DNA of 49,193 nt from a virus. The notes beneath the pieces were generated by a model that had not been told where the DNA came from, did not search any database, and saw only the letters and a program-made list of their open reading frames with translations. This document shows positions 1-7,230 of this stretch, piece by piece; position 1 is the stretch's first letter, and every line of letters begins with the position of its first letter. The DNA is taken from the IMG/VR virus record IMGVR_UViG_3300031251_000032, positions 1-49,193 of that record; one strand, 5' to 3'. Made by a program: the position numbers and the translations under genes.

Positions 1-119
1 ATATCTATATGATTCTTATAGAAGGATTTTAATTGTATTTCTTTACAAAGCATTAGGATAAGTTCTGACTTACTTAAATGCTTTAGAGTTTTTTTCATGT
101 CTGCAAATGTTGTTTCCAT
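1..119 (-). CDS. hypothetical protein, cut by window edge
   Basis: About 39 residues are visible, starting METTFADMKKTLKHLSKSEL and rich in Lys and Leu, before the window ends. The ATG overlaps the stop of the ClpP-like gene in a TAATG arrangement, the same coupling seen between 1251..1865 and 841..1251, which supports it as the next gene of the leftward late operon. No family is recognisable from this fragment. Confidence 0.55.
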   Translation of the reverse strand, partial: METTFADMKKTLKHLSKSELILMLCKEIQLKSFYKNHID

Positions 120-844
120 TAGTGTCCTTGTGTAACTGATAAAGGTAAAGTAATAAGAGGACAAGCGCTCCAAACAATAATAGCACTTCCAAATAATCCT
201 TGTCTGTCTTCTTGTATTGTTTTGCTCATGAGGTTGGCATCACATACTGGTTTCACTATTCTATCAGCAGCGTGTTTTTCTATTGCTTCCTCTCCATACA
301 TCCATAGTTCTGCAGTAACTTGCTTTCTATATTCTTCTAACGTCAATTGAAGCCTTTTTGCATTTTGTTTTTCCATTTTAAGGATCATTTTTTTGGCATA
401 CGCTAAATGGGACTCCACTTCTCCATCGCTAAAATAGCCAGAGAATTGCCCCGCAGCTCTATGGAACATTAAGGTGGATCCTGCGATTATCAGGCGTTCT
501 TGCATTGATTCTAAAATCGCTGAAGCCATTGAGGCTGCTTTTATTGCTATTGGTATTATATTAGATTGAGTGTCTAGAAAATCAATTAACTGTAGTCCAG
601 CATCCACCTCTCCTCCCGGGCTATCTATCACTAGATATATCTTACCATCTGCATTAGTTTTTCTAATATTTAGAATATCTCCTATCACTTTTCCAGCAGT
701 GATTTCATTAATCTCCCCCTTAAGTTGGACCATGTTCTTTTCAGTTAGGATTATCCTTTCTTCCGGAATAGTCTTAGAAGCAACGCTAAAAGCTCCAAAT
801 AAAACTAAGCTAAATAAAGAGAAGTAAATTAAAAAAGATCTCAT
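119..844 (-). CDS. ClpP-like serine protease with signal-like N-terminus
   Basis: This is a 241-residue member of the ClpP/crotonase fold (peptidase S14). Seen: DSPGGEVDAG at residues 74-83; the ClpP nucleophile motif AASMAS with Ser105 as likely catalytic Ser; LMFHRA with His128 as catalytic His; a conserved tail EEAIEKHAADRIV at 185-197. The third catalytic residue (Asp171 in E. coli ClpP) is unclear; a Glu sits about there. Unusually, residues 1-23 are strongly hydrophobic like a signal peptide or anchor, and the C-terminus has a second hydrophobic stretch. Phage ClpP-like enzymes usually mature the prohead and are cytoplasmic, so this one may act in the envelope. It overlaps the upstream gene by ATGA. 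Confidence 0.85.
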   Translation of the reverse strand: MRSFLIYFSLFSLVLFGAFSVASKTIPEERIILTEKNMVQLKGEINEITAGKVIGDILNIRKTNADGKIYLVIDSPGGEVDAGLQLIDFLDTQSNIIPIAIKAASMASAILESMQERLIIAGSTLMFHRAAGQFSGYFSDGEVESHLAYAKKMILKMEKQNAKRLQLTLEEYRKQVTAELWMYGEEAIEKHAADRIVKPVCDANLMSKTIQEDRQGLFGSAIIVWSACPLITLPLSVTQGH

Positions 845-1251
845 TGCTTTTCCTCTGCCTCTTCGGCTGCTAATTGCTCTTTTGCCTTTGCAGGCTTCTT
901 TTTCAGTAACATATCTACAATTTGCTCAGTTAGCTGCATCCATAAGCCGTACTCCTTCTGCGATATCTTGGCGCATAGTTCCTCGGCTTCTAGACCGGCA
1001 TCTTTTCCGGCATCTTGTATTTCTATTATTTTTTTATAGTCCTCATGTTCAAAGACCAATGCATGTAAAACTTCGTGTCTCACTACTCCAACCGAAACAT
1101 GCTCTGGCATAAAAACTATACTATTATCCTCATCTCTACATATGGCTCCAGCATCTTCATATCCGGGGTACTTTTTAAGAAATGTTTTCTCAGACATAAG
1201 ACTGATAGTCCATTGACTCCCTTTTATCATAATACTGAATGATTTAGCCAT
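841..1251 (-). CDS. putative zinc metallopeptidase-like protein (HExxH)
   Basis: This 136-residue protein carries the zinc motif VVRHEVLHALVFEHE near residues 55-70 (HEVLH), with a further Glu-rich stretch downstream. The C-terminus is Lys/Ala/Glu-rich and probably disordered. The start is taken at 1251, where TAATG overlaps the stop of the acetyltransferase gene; an ATG twelve bases upstream is possible but lies inside that gene. The end overlaps the ClpP-like gene by four bases, so the three are probably translationally coupled. The fold cannot be named; a proteolytic role is inferred only from HExxH. Confidence 0.65.
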   Translation of the reverse strand: MAKSFSIMIKGSQWTISLMSEKTFLKKYPGYEDAGAICRDEDNSIVFMPEHVSVGVVRHEVLHALVFEHEDYKKIIEIQDAGKDAGLEAEELCAKISQKEYGLWMQLTEQIVDMLLKKKPAKAKEQLAAEEAEEKQ

Positions 1252-1865
1252 TAGTCTACCCACTCATTATCTATATCTCCTTCCATTTTAATCAGCTCCT
1301 CCGCCAATTCGGGTTCCTGGGCTAGAGGTACTTCTTTTATTGGAAGTATATAGTCATTAAGAAGTATAAAAGGGTGATGTACCAGGTTATACTTTGGAGC
1401 CAGTTTCTCAGCAAGCTTTGATGTGTGTGTGTAGAGACCCATAGTAGATACATCGTGCTTAAAGCTATTAAATAATAACTTGGCTACTCCGAGTTTACGA
1501 TAAGTATGCTTAACATAGATATAGTGTAGGCAGAATATTCCTTGAACTTCTCCGGCACATATCCAGCCAAATATTTGTGAGGGATCGTCGCTTGAGCAGG
1601 CTATAAGCACTGGGAAGTTTGTTAGTAGCTTCTCAATCAATTTGTGCATTTCAGGAAAGTATATGCTAGATTGCACCTTAGAAAACAATAGACTGCCTCT
1701 ATAGCTTTTGAGCCAAGAGGAAAATATAAAATCTATATCTTCAGCAACAGCCTGTCTAATCTGAATCGGACCTCGCTTATCCTCTCGTTTCTTCTTATCC
1801 TCATCGGCACTCCATACCTGAATAGTTTTGTCGCTGTAGCCATCTGTGTAATTTGATTTTGCCAT
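1251..1865 (-). CDS. GNAT-family N-acetyltransferase
   Basis: A 204-residue protein with a GNAT core at about residues 34-165. The acetyl-CoA binding motif A is visible as YVKHTYRKLGVAKLL (RKLGVA at 123-128), preceded by the beta-strand FCLHYIYV. The N-terminal 30 residues are charged and precede the fold. The ATG follows an AAGGA ribosome site. Family knowledge: GNAT enzymes transfer an acetyl group from acetyl-CoA to an amine. Its position in a late operon next to peptidase-like genes does not reveal the substrate; acetylation of a virion or host protein is conceivable. Confidence 0.75.
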   Translation of the reverse strand: MAKSNYTDGYSDKTIQVWSADEDKKKREDKRGPIQIRQAVAEDIDFIFSSWLKSYRGSLLFSKVQSSIYFPEMHKLIEKLLTNFPVLIACSSDDPSQIFGWICAGEVQGIFCLHYIYVKHTYRKLGVAKLLFNSFKHDVSTMGLYTHTSKLAEKLAPKYNLVHHPFILLNDYILPIKEVPLAQEPELAEELIKMEGDIDNEWVD

Positions 1866-1872
1866 ATAATCC

Positions 1873-2151
1873 TTATAGTAGTTTGTCTACTTTAGCCTTG
1901 ATGGCTTCCTTCTCTTCTTGTAGCTTCGCTTCAACGGCTTCTTTGGCTTTCTGTATCTCAGTTCGGACTGCGTCCTCAGCCGATTTAATTTTTTCGACTA
2001 CTTTTTCCTCAAGACGAGGCAGGATGCCATCTAGAAGGCGAATTTGGGCTTTAAGGGCTTCTACCTCCGACAGGACCTCCTGTTCTTTCAAATGCAGTTC
2101 TCCTAGCCGGGCTACAAGATCTTTATAAATAATATTCACTAATTCTCTCAT
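1873..2151 (-). CDS. small coiled-coil protein
   Basis: A 92-residue, highly charged protein that is helical nearly throughout, with heptad-like Leu/Ile/Val spacing from about residue 10 to the end (for example EEKVVEKIKSAEDAVRTEI). A clear AAGGAG ribosome site lies just upstream of the ATG, and the acetyltransferase gene starts eight bases after its stop. I do not recognise a family. A scaffold-like or oligomeric accessory role would suit a coiled coil in a late operon, but this is inference. Confidence 0.65.
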   Translation of the reverse strand: MRELVNIIYKDLVARLGELHLKEQEVLSEVEALKAQIRLLDGILPRLEEKVVEKIKSAEDAVRTEIQKAKEAVEAKLQEEKEAIKAKVDKLL

Positions 2152-2185
2152 AGTATTCTCCTTTCTTACATTTCCTTACAACTGG

Positions 2186-2344
2186 TTATGAATGTCCTGG
2201 GGTATATACAAGCTCTTCTTCGCTATCACGACGCTCAAGCTCTGCGTAGACTTCTTCTCGCATAGAATCAAGCATTTCAATTTCTGAGGTGAGGAGTTTG
2301 AGACGCTCCAATAATTGGGCAGTACTCAGGCTGGCTAAAATCAT
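2186..2344 (-). CDS. hypothetical 52-residue helical protein
   Basis: A short reading frame begins MILASLSTAQLLERLKLLTS and ends LVYTPGHS. It is mostly helical with acidic residues in the second half. The ATG is preceded by AAAAAGGACAAG, a good ribosome site, and the frame fills the space between 2366..2770 and 1873..2151 in the same orientation. No family is recognised. Confidence 0.6.
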   Translation of the reverse strand: MILASLSTAQLLERLKLLTSEIEMLDSMREEVYAELERRDSEEELVYTPGHS

Positions 2345-2365
2345 GTCTTGTCCTTTTTACGCCCG

Positions 2366-2770
2366 TTAATTTTTGGGCTCTTCTTCGGATTCTCTATTAT
2401 GCTCTATGTTCTGATCGGATTGTTTATCGGAGATTCGGCTTTCAGCCTTAACGCCTAAAACCGTATCCATCAGCTCACGAAGTTCCTGATCTGACATCTT
2501 TGAAAAATCATTCATGCGAGCGCTTTCTCGGGCTTCTTTATTAAGCTTAGTGATCGATTCTATGTAATTAGCAACGACCCGTGCTTCCTTTAAGTCTAGC
2601 ATAGCCCCACGTTTAACTACCTTATCCTTATAGCGACTTAATTCCGTTGACAATATAATCATAGCGTCCGATAAAAGATTCTCAACCTTAGGAATCACAT
2701 TGGTATCTTGAACCTTAGGCAATATAATTCTTCGCTTTGGTTTTTGGATTACGCCAGAGTCGTCATTCAT
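2366..2770 (-). CDS. hypothetical protein, possible small packaging protein
   Basis: A 134-residue protein. The start at 2770 (MNDDSGVIQKPKRR) is chosen because the GGAG ribosome site lies right before it; the upstream in-frame ATG at 2797 is inside the preceding gene. It has a basic N-terminus, a helical middle (RVVANYIESITKLNKEARES), the motif MSDQELRELMDTV near residue 100, and an acidic disordered tail. The 'S-D-x-E-L-x-x-L' ending is often seen in small terminase subunits and relatives, so a packaging role is possible but unproven. Confidence 0.65.
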   Translation of the reverse strand: MNDDSGVIQKPKRRIILPKVQDTNVIPKVENLLSDAMIILSTELSRYKDKVVKRGAMLDLKEARVVANYIESITKLNKEARESARMNDFSKMSDQELRELMDTVLGVKAESRISDKQSDQNIEHNRESEEEPKN

Positions 2771-2771
2771 T

Positions 2772-3281
2772 TTAAAGCTCTCCAGTATCTTTAGCAAATT
2801 CTAGCATTTTTTTCTTTAGGGAATTAATTCGATTGAATACCGCATTATGCTTAATCTCATAACCTTCTCTGTTCACAATCTTTATAATCTCTCTTCCAGT
2901 ATGCCCTTCACTAAATAATTCAAAGATTCGTTTGTCTAGGCTTGACGAAAACGAACCGTGAGTTAAATAGTGACGAGCAAGTCTATAATATTCTTCTACT
3001 GATGGGTCCTTCATAAAGCATTTTGATATATAATCTTGTGTTATATACATAGAAACCTTATGAGACGTTAAGGAGCCTAGCTGCGGATGCATTCGCTCGA
3101 TATCTTGGAAGCCGGATCCTTTTAGTTTATTGTACCATACTTTTTGAAGAGATAGAAATTCTTTAGAAGTGTATTGTTTTGGGTCTTCAGCTCGACCTTC
3201 GGTCTCGGCGAAACTAGCCTCGGAGTCTTCTGGCTCTATAAACGATATGTTTTTTCGGTAGTGGAAAGTATCAATGCTCAT
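2772..3281 (-). CDS. putative helix-turn-helix protein
   Basis: A 169-residue protein starting MSIDTFHYRKN. An ATG further upstream at 3323 exists, but the -10 box of a strong promoter (3314-3319) overlaps its first codons, so transcripts would begin inside it and 3281 is the better start. The C-terminal 60 residues (LFSEGHTGREIIKIVNREGY and the following helix NAVFNRINSLKKKM) look like a helix-turn-helix, as in small terminases or sigma-like regulators. It overlaps nothing and is followed by the next gene with one base between. DNA binding is inferred. Confidence 0.65.
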   Translation of the reverse strand: MSIDTFHYRKNISFIEPEDSEASFAETEGRAEDPKQYTSKEFLSLQKVWYNKLKGSGFQDIERMHPQLGSLTSHKVSMYITQDYISKCFMKDPSVEEYYRLARHYLTHGSFSSSLDKRIFELFSEGHTGREIIKIVNREGYEIKHNAVFNRINSLKKKMLEFAKDTGEL

Positions 3282-3313
3282 TTTAAGCCTGGGTAATTGG
3301 TTATCATGGTAAT

Positions 3314-3342
3314 AGTATAACATAGGTTAGGCTTTAAGTCAA
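3314..3342 (-). promoter_or_regulatory. sigma70-type promoter, leftward late operon
   Basis: On the minus strand TTGACT (3342-3337) and TATACT (3319-3314) are separated by exactly 17 bases, a near-consensus sigma70 promoter. Transcription would start around 3307, giving a short leader before the ATG at 3281. The region after the -35 (TTGACTTAAAGCCT) closely matches the promoter at 7231-7259. Confidence 0.75.
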
Positions 3343-3386
3343 GGTAAATTCAGTTTATACGCAAAAAATTTTTTTTGGGTGAAGTT

Positions 3387-3830
3387 CTATACGCGATTTC
3401 CTTTAGATATATTTTCTGAGGCTGTTAGTATCTGTAAATTCCAGGGAACATGGAGTCCACATACTTCTTTTCCTTTTATAGGGACTATGTGGTCTACATG
3501 ACGCACAATCCCATCTAGATCTTCTAATCTCTTAGCTTCTATATAAAACCACTCAATAGATTTTAATTGGTCTTTGGTTAGCCAATCGGGAGTAGCTGAC
3601 AATTTTAAATTATCTCTTGTAGAGTTTCGGAAATTATACTCTGCTTTATGTTCTTTATAATACTCTTTAAAATAATGTTTTATCCAAATGTCTTTGTTTT
3701 TACTGTAATACTCTTTGCATTCTTTGTTGGAGCATTTTTTACATATACTTCTTAGACCATCTGAAGATCTATAGTTTCTATAAAAGTCTGTCTTTGAAAC
3801 TTGTTGTTGGCATCTACCGCATTTTTTCAT
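3387..3830 (-). CDS. HNH endonuclease with N-terminal zinc ribbon
   Basis: A 147-residue protein. Cys4/Cys7 and Cys30/Cys33 form an N-terminal zinc knuckle (KKCGRC, CKKC). The HNH core is at the C-terminus: HVDHIVPI at 111-118, HVPWNLQIL at 127-135, and ENISKGN at 139-145. Such genes are typical free-standing homing endonucleases in phages. It is the first leftward gene beside the divergent control region and has a GGGAG ribosome site. Its final 20 residues closely resemble a gene fragment at 45391-45468. Confidence 0.88.
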   Translation of the reverse strand: MKKCGRCQQQVSKTDFYRNYRSSDGLRSICKKCSNKECKEYYSKNKDIWIKHYFKEYYKEHKAEYNFRNSTRDNLKLSATPDWLTKDQLKSIEWFYIEAKRLEDLDGIVRHVDHIVPIKGKEVCGLHVPWNLQILTASENISKGNRV

Positions 3831-4335
3831 TGGTTAATCTCCCGCATTATGAATGATCATATCGTTTATGGAGTAAAAAATACTAAAAAATATTTTTAAT
3901 TTCGTAATTATTTGTTGTTTTTGACCTTTATGATGTGTAGTATGGTAAAATCCTGTAAGTACTTGATATCTCGTAAAACTGGAAATGCGGGAAAATTTGT
4001 GAGCTGAATACGTGGCTTATTAGTCTTCCAAAATCCGGGGCTTTTTAGACCCCCTACCCCCTATAGACTAAACAATCCCTATGGAGCGCCCCCTTCAAAT
4101 GCTTGATAATACTGACATGGAGGGGTAGGCTTGGTAAGTATTGGTAGGAATTGGTAGGTGTGGTAGGCTTAGGAGGGTGAACTAAACGCAAAAAGATCCG
4201 ACTCAGCAGATTTTATGGAGATTATATAGATGATAGAGCTGTTGAAGTAGAAAAGAAAGTTGGCAGCTTGCAAGAAACTTAAAGTTGCGTTAGAATACAT
4301 AAAGATCAAAAAGTAAATAAACAAAGGAGATATAT
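3831..4335. other. gene-free divergent control region
   Basis: About 500 bases separate the leftward late genes from the rightward early genes, with no supported reading frame. It holds a plus-strand -35-like TTGACC and an extended -10 TGGTAAAAT near 3930-3960 (spacing 19, weak), C-rich runs near 4048-4065 (CCCCCTACCCCC), and the 10-bp TTGGTAGG array at 4122-4168. In an otherwise tightly packed genome this is a good candidate for an origin, packaging or regulatory region. Confidence 0.6.
4122..4168 (+). repeat. 10-bp phased TTGGTAGG repeats (iteron-like)
   Basis: TTGGTAAGTA (4131), TTGGTAGGAA (4141), TTGGTAGGTG (4151) and TGGTAGGCTT (4161) stand end to end with an exact 10-bp period, preceded by a partial copy GGGGTAGGC at 4122. 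Spacing of one DNA turn puts the copies on one helix face, as in protein-binding iterons. The function is not known. Confidence 0.6.
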
Positions 4336-4473
4336 ATGATTTTATTATTAGTAATAGTTATTATCTATCTAACAGTGTGTTGCATATCGCTAATCAAAAT
4401 AGATGACAGGAAGCAATCAAGCATGGACAAAACATTTGCAGAGTATGTACGTAAGCATGAACAACAAGACTAA
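4336..4473 (+). CDS. small single-span membrane protein
   Basis: A 45-residue frame, MILLLVIVIIYLTVCCISLI followed by a charged tail ending HEQQD. The first 20 residues form one membrane helix; the rest would be cytoplasmic. It has a strong AAAGGAGA ribosome site. It is followed by the promoter for the transglycosylase gene. No family recognised. Confidence 0.6.
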   Translation: MILLLVIVIIYLTVCCISLIKIDDRKQSSMDKTFAEYVRKHEQQD

Positions 4474-4490
4474 TAAATAAAAAACCCACC

Positions 4491-4518
4491 TTGCATTAAA
4501 ATCAAAATATGTTATAGT
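4491..4518 (+). promoter_or_regulatory. putative sigma70 promoter for transglycosylase gene
   Basis: TTGCAT (4491-4496), a 16-base spacer and TATAGT (4513-4518). A start near 4525 would leave a leader of about 12 bases that just contains the CGGAGG ribosome site of the gene at 4537. Confidence 0.5.
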
Positions 4519-4536
4519 ATATGATCGGAGGTCAAA

Positions 4537-5034
4537 ATGATTAAAACAATTTTAGTTACGGCAGGACTTACTGTAGCGACAATGGGATCGATACATAGTG
4601 AAATCAGTCTTAGCCATAAGCAAGGTCGTTATGACTTACTAGTAAAGCAGATTAAGAAGAACAATAAAGACTTAGATATTAAATATGCTAAAAGAATAGC
4701 TAGAGTAGTTTTTATTGAATGTAGAAAAGCTAATATAGATCCAAGAATAGTCATTGCTATTTTAAAACAAGAATCTAATTATAAACTTAATGCGGTTAAT
4801 AAAAGATCTGCAGATTATGGTATTGCTCAGATCAATAGAAATACTATTAAATCTATGAGGTTAAATAAGACAAAGCTGCTAACAGACTTAGAGTATTCTG
4901 TACACGCAGCTGTAGAGGTTCTAAGCCTTGTTAAGAGATATAGCAATGGTGACTCTAAGTGGTGGGCAAGATATAACAGCCGCCACTTAAATAAAAAGAA
5001 TAAGTATTATGTTGCAGTTTCAAGATATTTATAG
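4537..5034 (+). CDS. secreted lytic transglycosylase (SLT-like)
   Basis: A 165-residue protein with a signal-like N-terminus (MIKTILVTAGLTVATMGSIH) and a lysozyme-like SLT domain. Visible motifs: ILKQESNYK with catalytic Glu79 in the E-S-x-Y signature, and YGIAQIN at 94-100 matching the family's G-x-x-Q-(I/M)-N. These enzymes cut the glycan strand of peptidoglycan by intramolecular transglycosylation. The signal would deliver it to the periplasm without a holin. It has its own promoter, separate from the holin at 24515. It could act in lysis or in wall remodelling early in infection. Confidence 0.85.
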   Translation: MIKTILVTAGLTVATMGSIHSEISLSHKQGRYDLLVKQIKKNNKDLDIKYAKRIARVVFIECRKANIDPRIVIAILKQESNYKLNAVNKRSADYGIAQINRNTIKSMRLNKTKLLTDLEYSVHAAVEVLSLVKRYSNGDSKWWARYNSRHLNKKNKYYVAVSRYL

Positions 5035-5097
5035 TTTAGTATTCAGAGAAATAATCAATTATCCAGTAAAATCAAGCACTTAACCAATCAGAAAGTA

Positions 5098-5128
5098 TTG
5101 CCTAAACAAGCCAGAACTTTGGTATAAT
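5098..5128 (+). promoter_or_regulatory. putative extended -10 promoter
   Basis: TATAAT at 5123-5128 is a perfect -10 and is preceded by TGG, giving the extended form TGGTATAAT. The best -35, TTGCCT at 5098-5103, is 19 bases away, which suits an extended -10 promoter. It would drive the small genes from 5161. Confidence 0.55.
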
Positions 5129-5160
5129 AGTAATAAGAAAAACAAAACAAAGGAGATCAA

Positions 5161-5346
5161 ATGAATAACAACAAAGAAGAATGCAGAGTCCTGGGTTTTA
5201 GAAACGGAAGATTGCTTACAACCACAGAAGAAATACATGATAATGAAATCATTTGTGAAATATGGAAAGAGCAATTAACTGTGCAAAGGGAATTAAAAGG
5301 AAAAAAGATAGGAGTTAAAAATAAACATGAGAATAGCAGCCTTTAA
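5161..5346 (+). CDS. hypothetical 61-residue protein
   Basis: Starts MNNNKEECRVLGFRNGRLLT after an AAGGAG ribosome site and a good promoter. The N-terminal half looks like a small beta-rich fold, the C-terminus is Lys-rich. Its last 20 bases overlap the next frame. It is the first of a run of tiny, probably early genes of unknown role. Confidence 0.6.
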   Translation: MNNNKEECRVLGFRNGRLLTTTEEIHDNEIICEIWKEQLTVQRELKGKKIGVKNKHENSSL

Positions 5347-5503
5347 GAAAGGTACAGTTCTAATTACGCTGGATAAAATAGGATCGTTTTATGTTGTGTC
5401 AGATAGCAGAACAAAACCAGTATCATTTGGTAGGCTTGCAAAAGCTAAAGAACTATTTAATAAAAAGAAAGAGGATTTAACAGTAACAGATATTAAGAAC
5501 TAG
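5327..5503 (+). CDS. hypothetical 58-residue protein
   Basis: Starts MRIAAFKKGTVLITLDKIGS, with alternating hydrophobic strands and then a basic helix (RLAKAKELFNKKKEDL). A GGAG lies about 12 bases upstream, and the frame begins inside the end of the preceding gene, suggesting coupling. No family recognised. Confidence 0.55.
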   Translation: MRIAAFKKGTVLITLDKIGSFYVVSDSRTKPVSFGRLAKAKELFNKKKEDLTVTDIKN

Positions 5504-5512
5504 GGAGGATTT

Positions 5513-5578
5513 ATGGCGCATATCTTATTTGTTTTCTGTGTTATAGTGTTCTGTTTATGGGCTTTTAGTATTAGATAA
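5513..5578 (+). CDS. 21-residue membrane microprotein
   Basis: The product MAHILFVFCVIVFCLWAFSI plus Arg is one hydrophobic helix. AGGGAGG sits just upstream of the ATG. Very short, so support rests on the strong ribosome site and on the neat fit between neighbouring genes. Confidence 0.4.
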   Translation: MAHILFVFCVIVFCLWAFSIR

Positions 5579-5588
5579 GGAGATAGAA

Positions 5589-5852
5589 ATGAAATGGGTA
5601 TATATAGACAAAAAAACTAAAGAAGTATTAGATAGCTGGGGAGGGGATGTTTATAGTGTGCTAGACCATGTAAACATAGGGGATGGAATATGGTCTCTTG
5701 CTATGAATGGGTATTGGGAAGATGATAACGTAATGGTATACCAGGAGGATTTCGGTAAGAAGCCTGATTGCATTAAGGGTGGTGTGTGCCGTTGCGATTC
5801 ACGAGACTTATTCTGGTATGGCTGTAGGTGCGGGTTTATGAAGAAGGCTTAG
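5589..5852 (+). CDS. hypothetical Cys-rich protein
   Basis: An 87-residue protein preceded by AAGGAGA. The N-terminus (KWVYIDKKTKEVLDSWGG) is a beta-type segment; the C-terminus contains five Cys in about 22 residues (CIKGGVCRCDSRDLFWYGC and a further CxC), which could bind a metal. No family recognised. Confidence 0.6.
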   Translation: MKWVYIDKKTKEVLDSWGGDVYSVLDHVNIGDGIWSLAMNGYWEDDNVMVYQEDFGKKPDCIKGGVCRCDSRDLFWYGCRCGFMKKA

Positions 5853-5904
5853 ATCGGGTGAGACCGAAGGTCGAATATTAAAGCTTACAAAAAAAGGATA
5901 CTGT

Positions 5905-6213
5905 ATGTACAATAAAGAACTACCAGAACTAGCCTATCTACCAGCAGACGGTAATGGTTATAGCTCTAACATAATGGCTCAACAAAAAGACTTTAAAGGG
6001 AACTGGATAACGTTGCTGAGGAGAAGATGCCCTAACAGCAGGAAAGCCTATTGGTATGAGTTAGTTTATAGAGATTGTTCAGGCATTAAGGTGATGGGTT
6101 TCGAGGGAACCGAGCGCGGAGTTGAGGACGCGAGAGATTCTTTTAAACTATATGCTGAGGAGTTGGAGGATATAGAGCATGTAAATAATAAAAGTTTAGG
6201 AGGTAGTGTGTGA
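5905..6213 (+). CDS. hypothetical 102-residue protein
   Basis: An alpha/beta-looking protein with aromatic-rich strands (KAYWYELVYRDCSGIKVMGF) followed by an acidic helix. It ends GTGTGA, so its stop overlaps the GTG start of the next gene by four bases. No recognised domain; small size and position suggest an early accessory gene. Confidence 0.6.
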   Translation: MYNKELPELAYLPADGNGYSSNIMAQQKDFKGNWITLLRRRCPNSRKAYWYELVYRDCSGIKVMGFEGTERGVEDARDSFKLYAEELEDIEHVNNKSLGGSV

Positions 6214-6800
6214 TAGAAAAAATAATAATTGATCAGGTAACGGAAATATTGGAAAATGAAAAAAGGAAAGTAAAACACGAGTGCGAACATTATTGGAAGC
6301 AAAAGGCTTTAAAAACTCCTCTGGTTTTAGATGAGGAGGCTGATTTATTATCGGAAAAGTTTATCCCTTATAGCTACAAAATATATTTAGACGGGGTAAA
6401 GAAAAGTCTATGGAAACGTTTACACAATCAAAAGCAGTACAATGAGTACGTTAAGTGGTTTAGTACGTTGTTGCGGGAAGAGTGGAGTAGGGATGTGGCA
6501 AAAATCAAGGCTCGAGTGAAGGAAGGTATAATAAAATCGGATGAGGACTTGGAGCACATGCAGTTAAGAGACCCTAACTACAGCCGAGAAGATTGCCTAT
6601 ATACTCTTGAAAACAATAAACACACTAGGCGAGATCGGATTAGGGAAGAGTTGGATAAGGAACTGGGCTATGTAAATAAGGAGTACTCTAAGGGGTGCAG
6701 AGAAGTGGCTGCGAACTACTGGAACGATTTGCGGCAAGAATTGGAGGCAGTGGGGCTGTTGTCGGACTTTTCGGGCTTTCTAGATTCAGCAAAGAGGTAG
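6210..6800 (+). CDS. hypothetical charged helical protein
   Basis: A 196-residue protein beginning at a GTG after the ribosome site TTAGGAGG. It is highly charged and mainly helical (runs such as EEWSRDVAKIKARVKEG and RDRIREELDKELGY). No catalytic motif was found. It is the last gene before the second gene-free region. Confidence 0.65.
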   Translation: MIEKIIIDQVTEILENEKRKVKHECEHYWKQKALKTPLVLDEEADLLSEKFIPYSYKIYLDGVKKSLWKRLHNQKQYNEYVKWFSTLLREEWSRDVAKIKARVKEGIIKSDEDLEHMQLRDPNYSREDCLYTLENNKHTRRDRIREELDKELGYVNKEYSKGCREVAANYWNDLRQELEAVGLLSDFSGFLDSAKR

Positions 6801-7053
6801 GTTTTCCAGGCTTAGAAACCTTACATTTCCTGACACTGTAATTTGGAGGGTCTTTTTAGCTTAAGAAGTCTAATAATATTATATACATACCACTATTACA
6901 GTATATTTTACTTTAATCTATAAAAATATATATATATGGGGGGTACTATAGGGGCTGATGAGGATAGGTAGTAGGGGGTGTCACTACTTAGAGATTTAGG
7001 CGCCGGATCTCAAAAAAAGTGTAATTCCGTTATTTGCTAGGCTATATTTTATT

Positions 7054-7097
7054 TAGTATATGCGATAAACTTTAAACTTTATATCGTGCATATACTA
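7054..7097. repeat. large inverted repeat, possible operator or recombination site
   Basis: Perfect 10-bp arms TAGTATATGC (7054-7063) and GCATATACTA (7088-7097) flank 24 bases that continue the symmetry with GATA/TATC and contain the direct repeat AAACTTTAAACTTT. It lies in the gene-free region upstream of the 7231 promoter. It may be an operator, an origin element or a recombination site; the sequence alone does not say which. Confidence 0.6.
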
Positions 7098-7230
7098 TAG
7101 GTCCCTTAACAACACGGGCGAATTAGCCTCTAGAATGCCTCAGGATTCGATTTACACCCTTAACCCATATGCCAGTATAGGTTCGCTTATAAACACGATC
7201 CTGGGGCGTTTTAAAGCGTTGTGGGCACTA

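Noticed and set aside
4040-4070. GGGG...CCCC stem and C-rich runs that could suggest a terminator or G-quadruplex
   Set aside because: The stem is only four pairs with the T-run in the loop, and there are too few G-runs for a convincing quadruplex.
6940-7100. ACTATAGG sequences resembling T7-type phage promoters (also on the minus strand near 4070)
   Set aside because: The upstream parts of the three sites do not match each other, and no phage RNA polymerase gene is visible in the window.
7130-7200. GGATTCGATT and TAGGTTCGCTT, which look like tRNA T-loops
   Set aside because: No matching acceptor, D or anticodon stems could be drawn around them.
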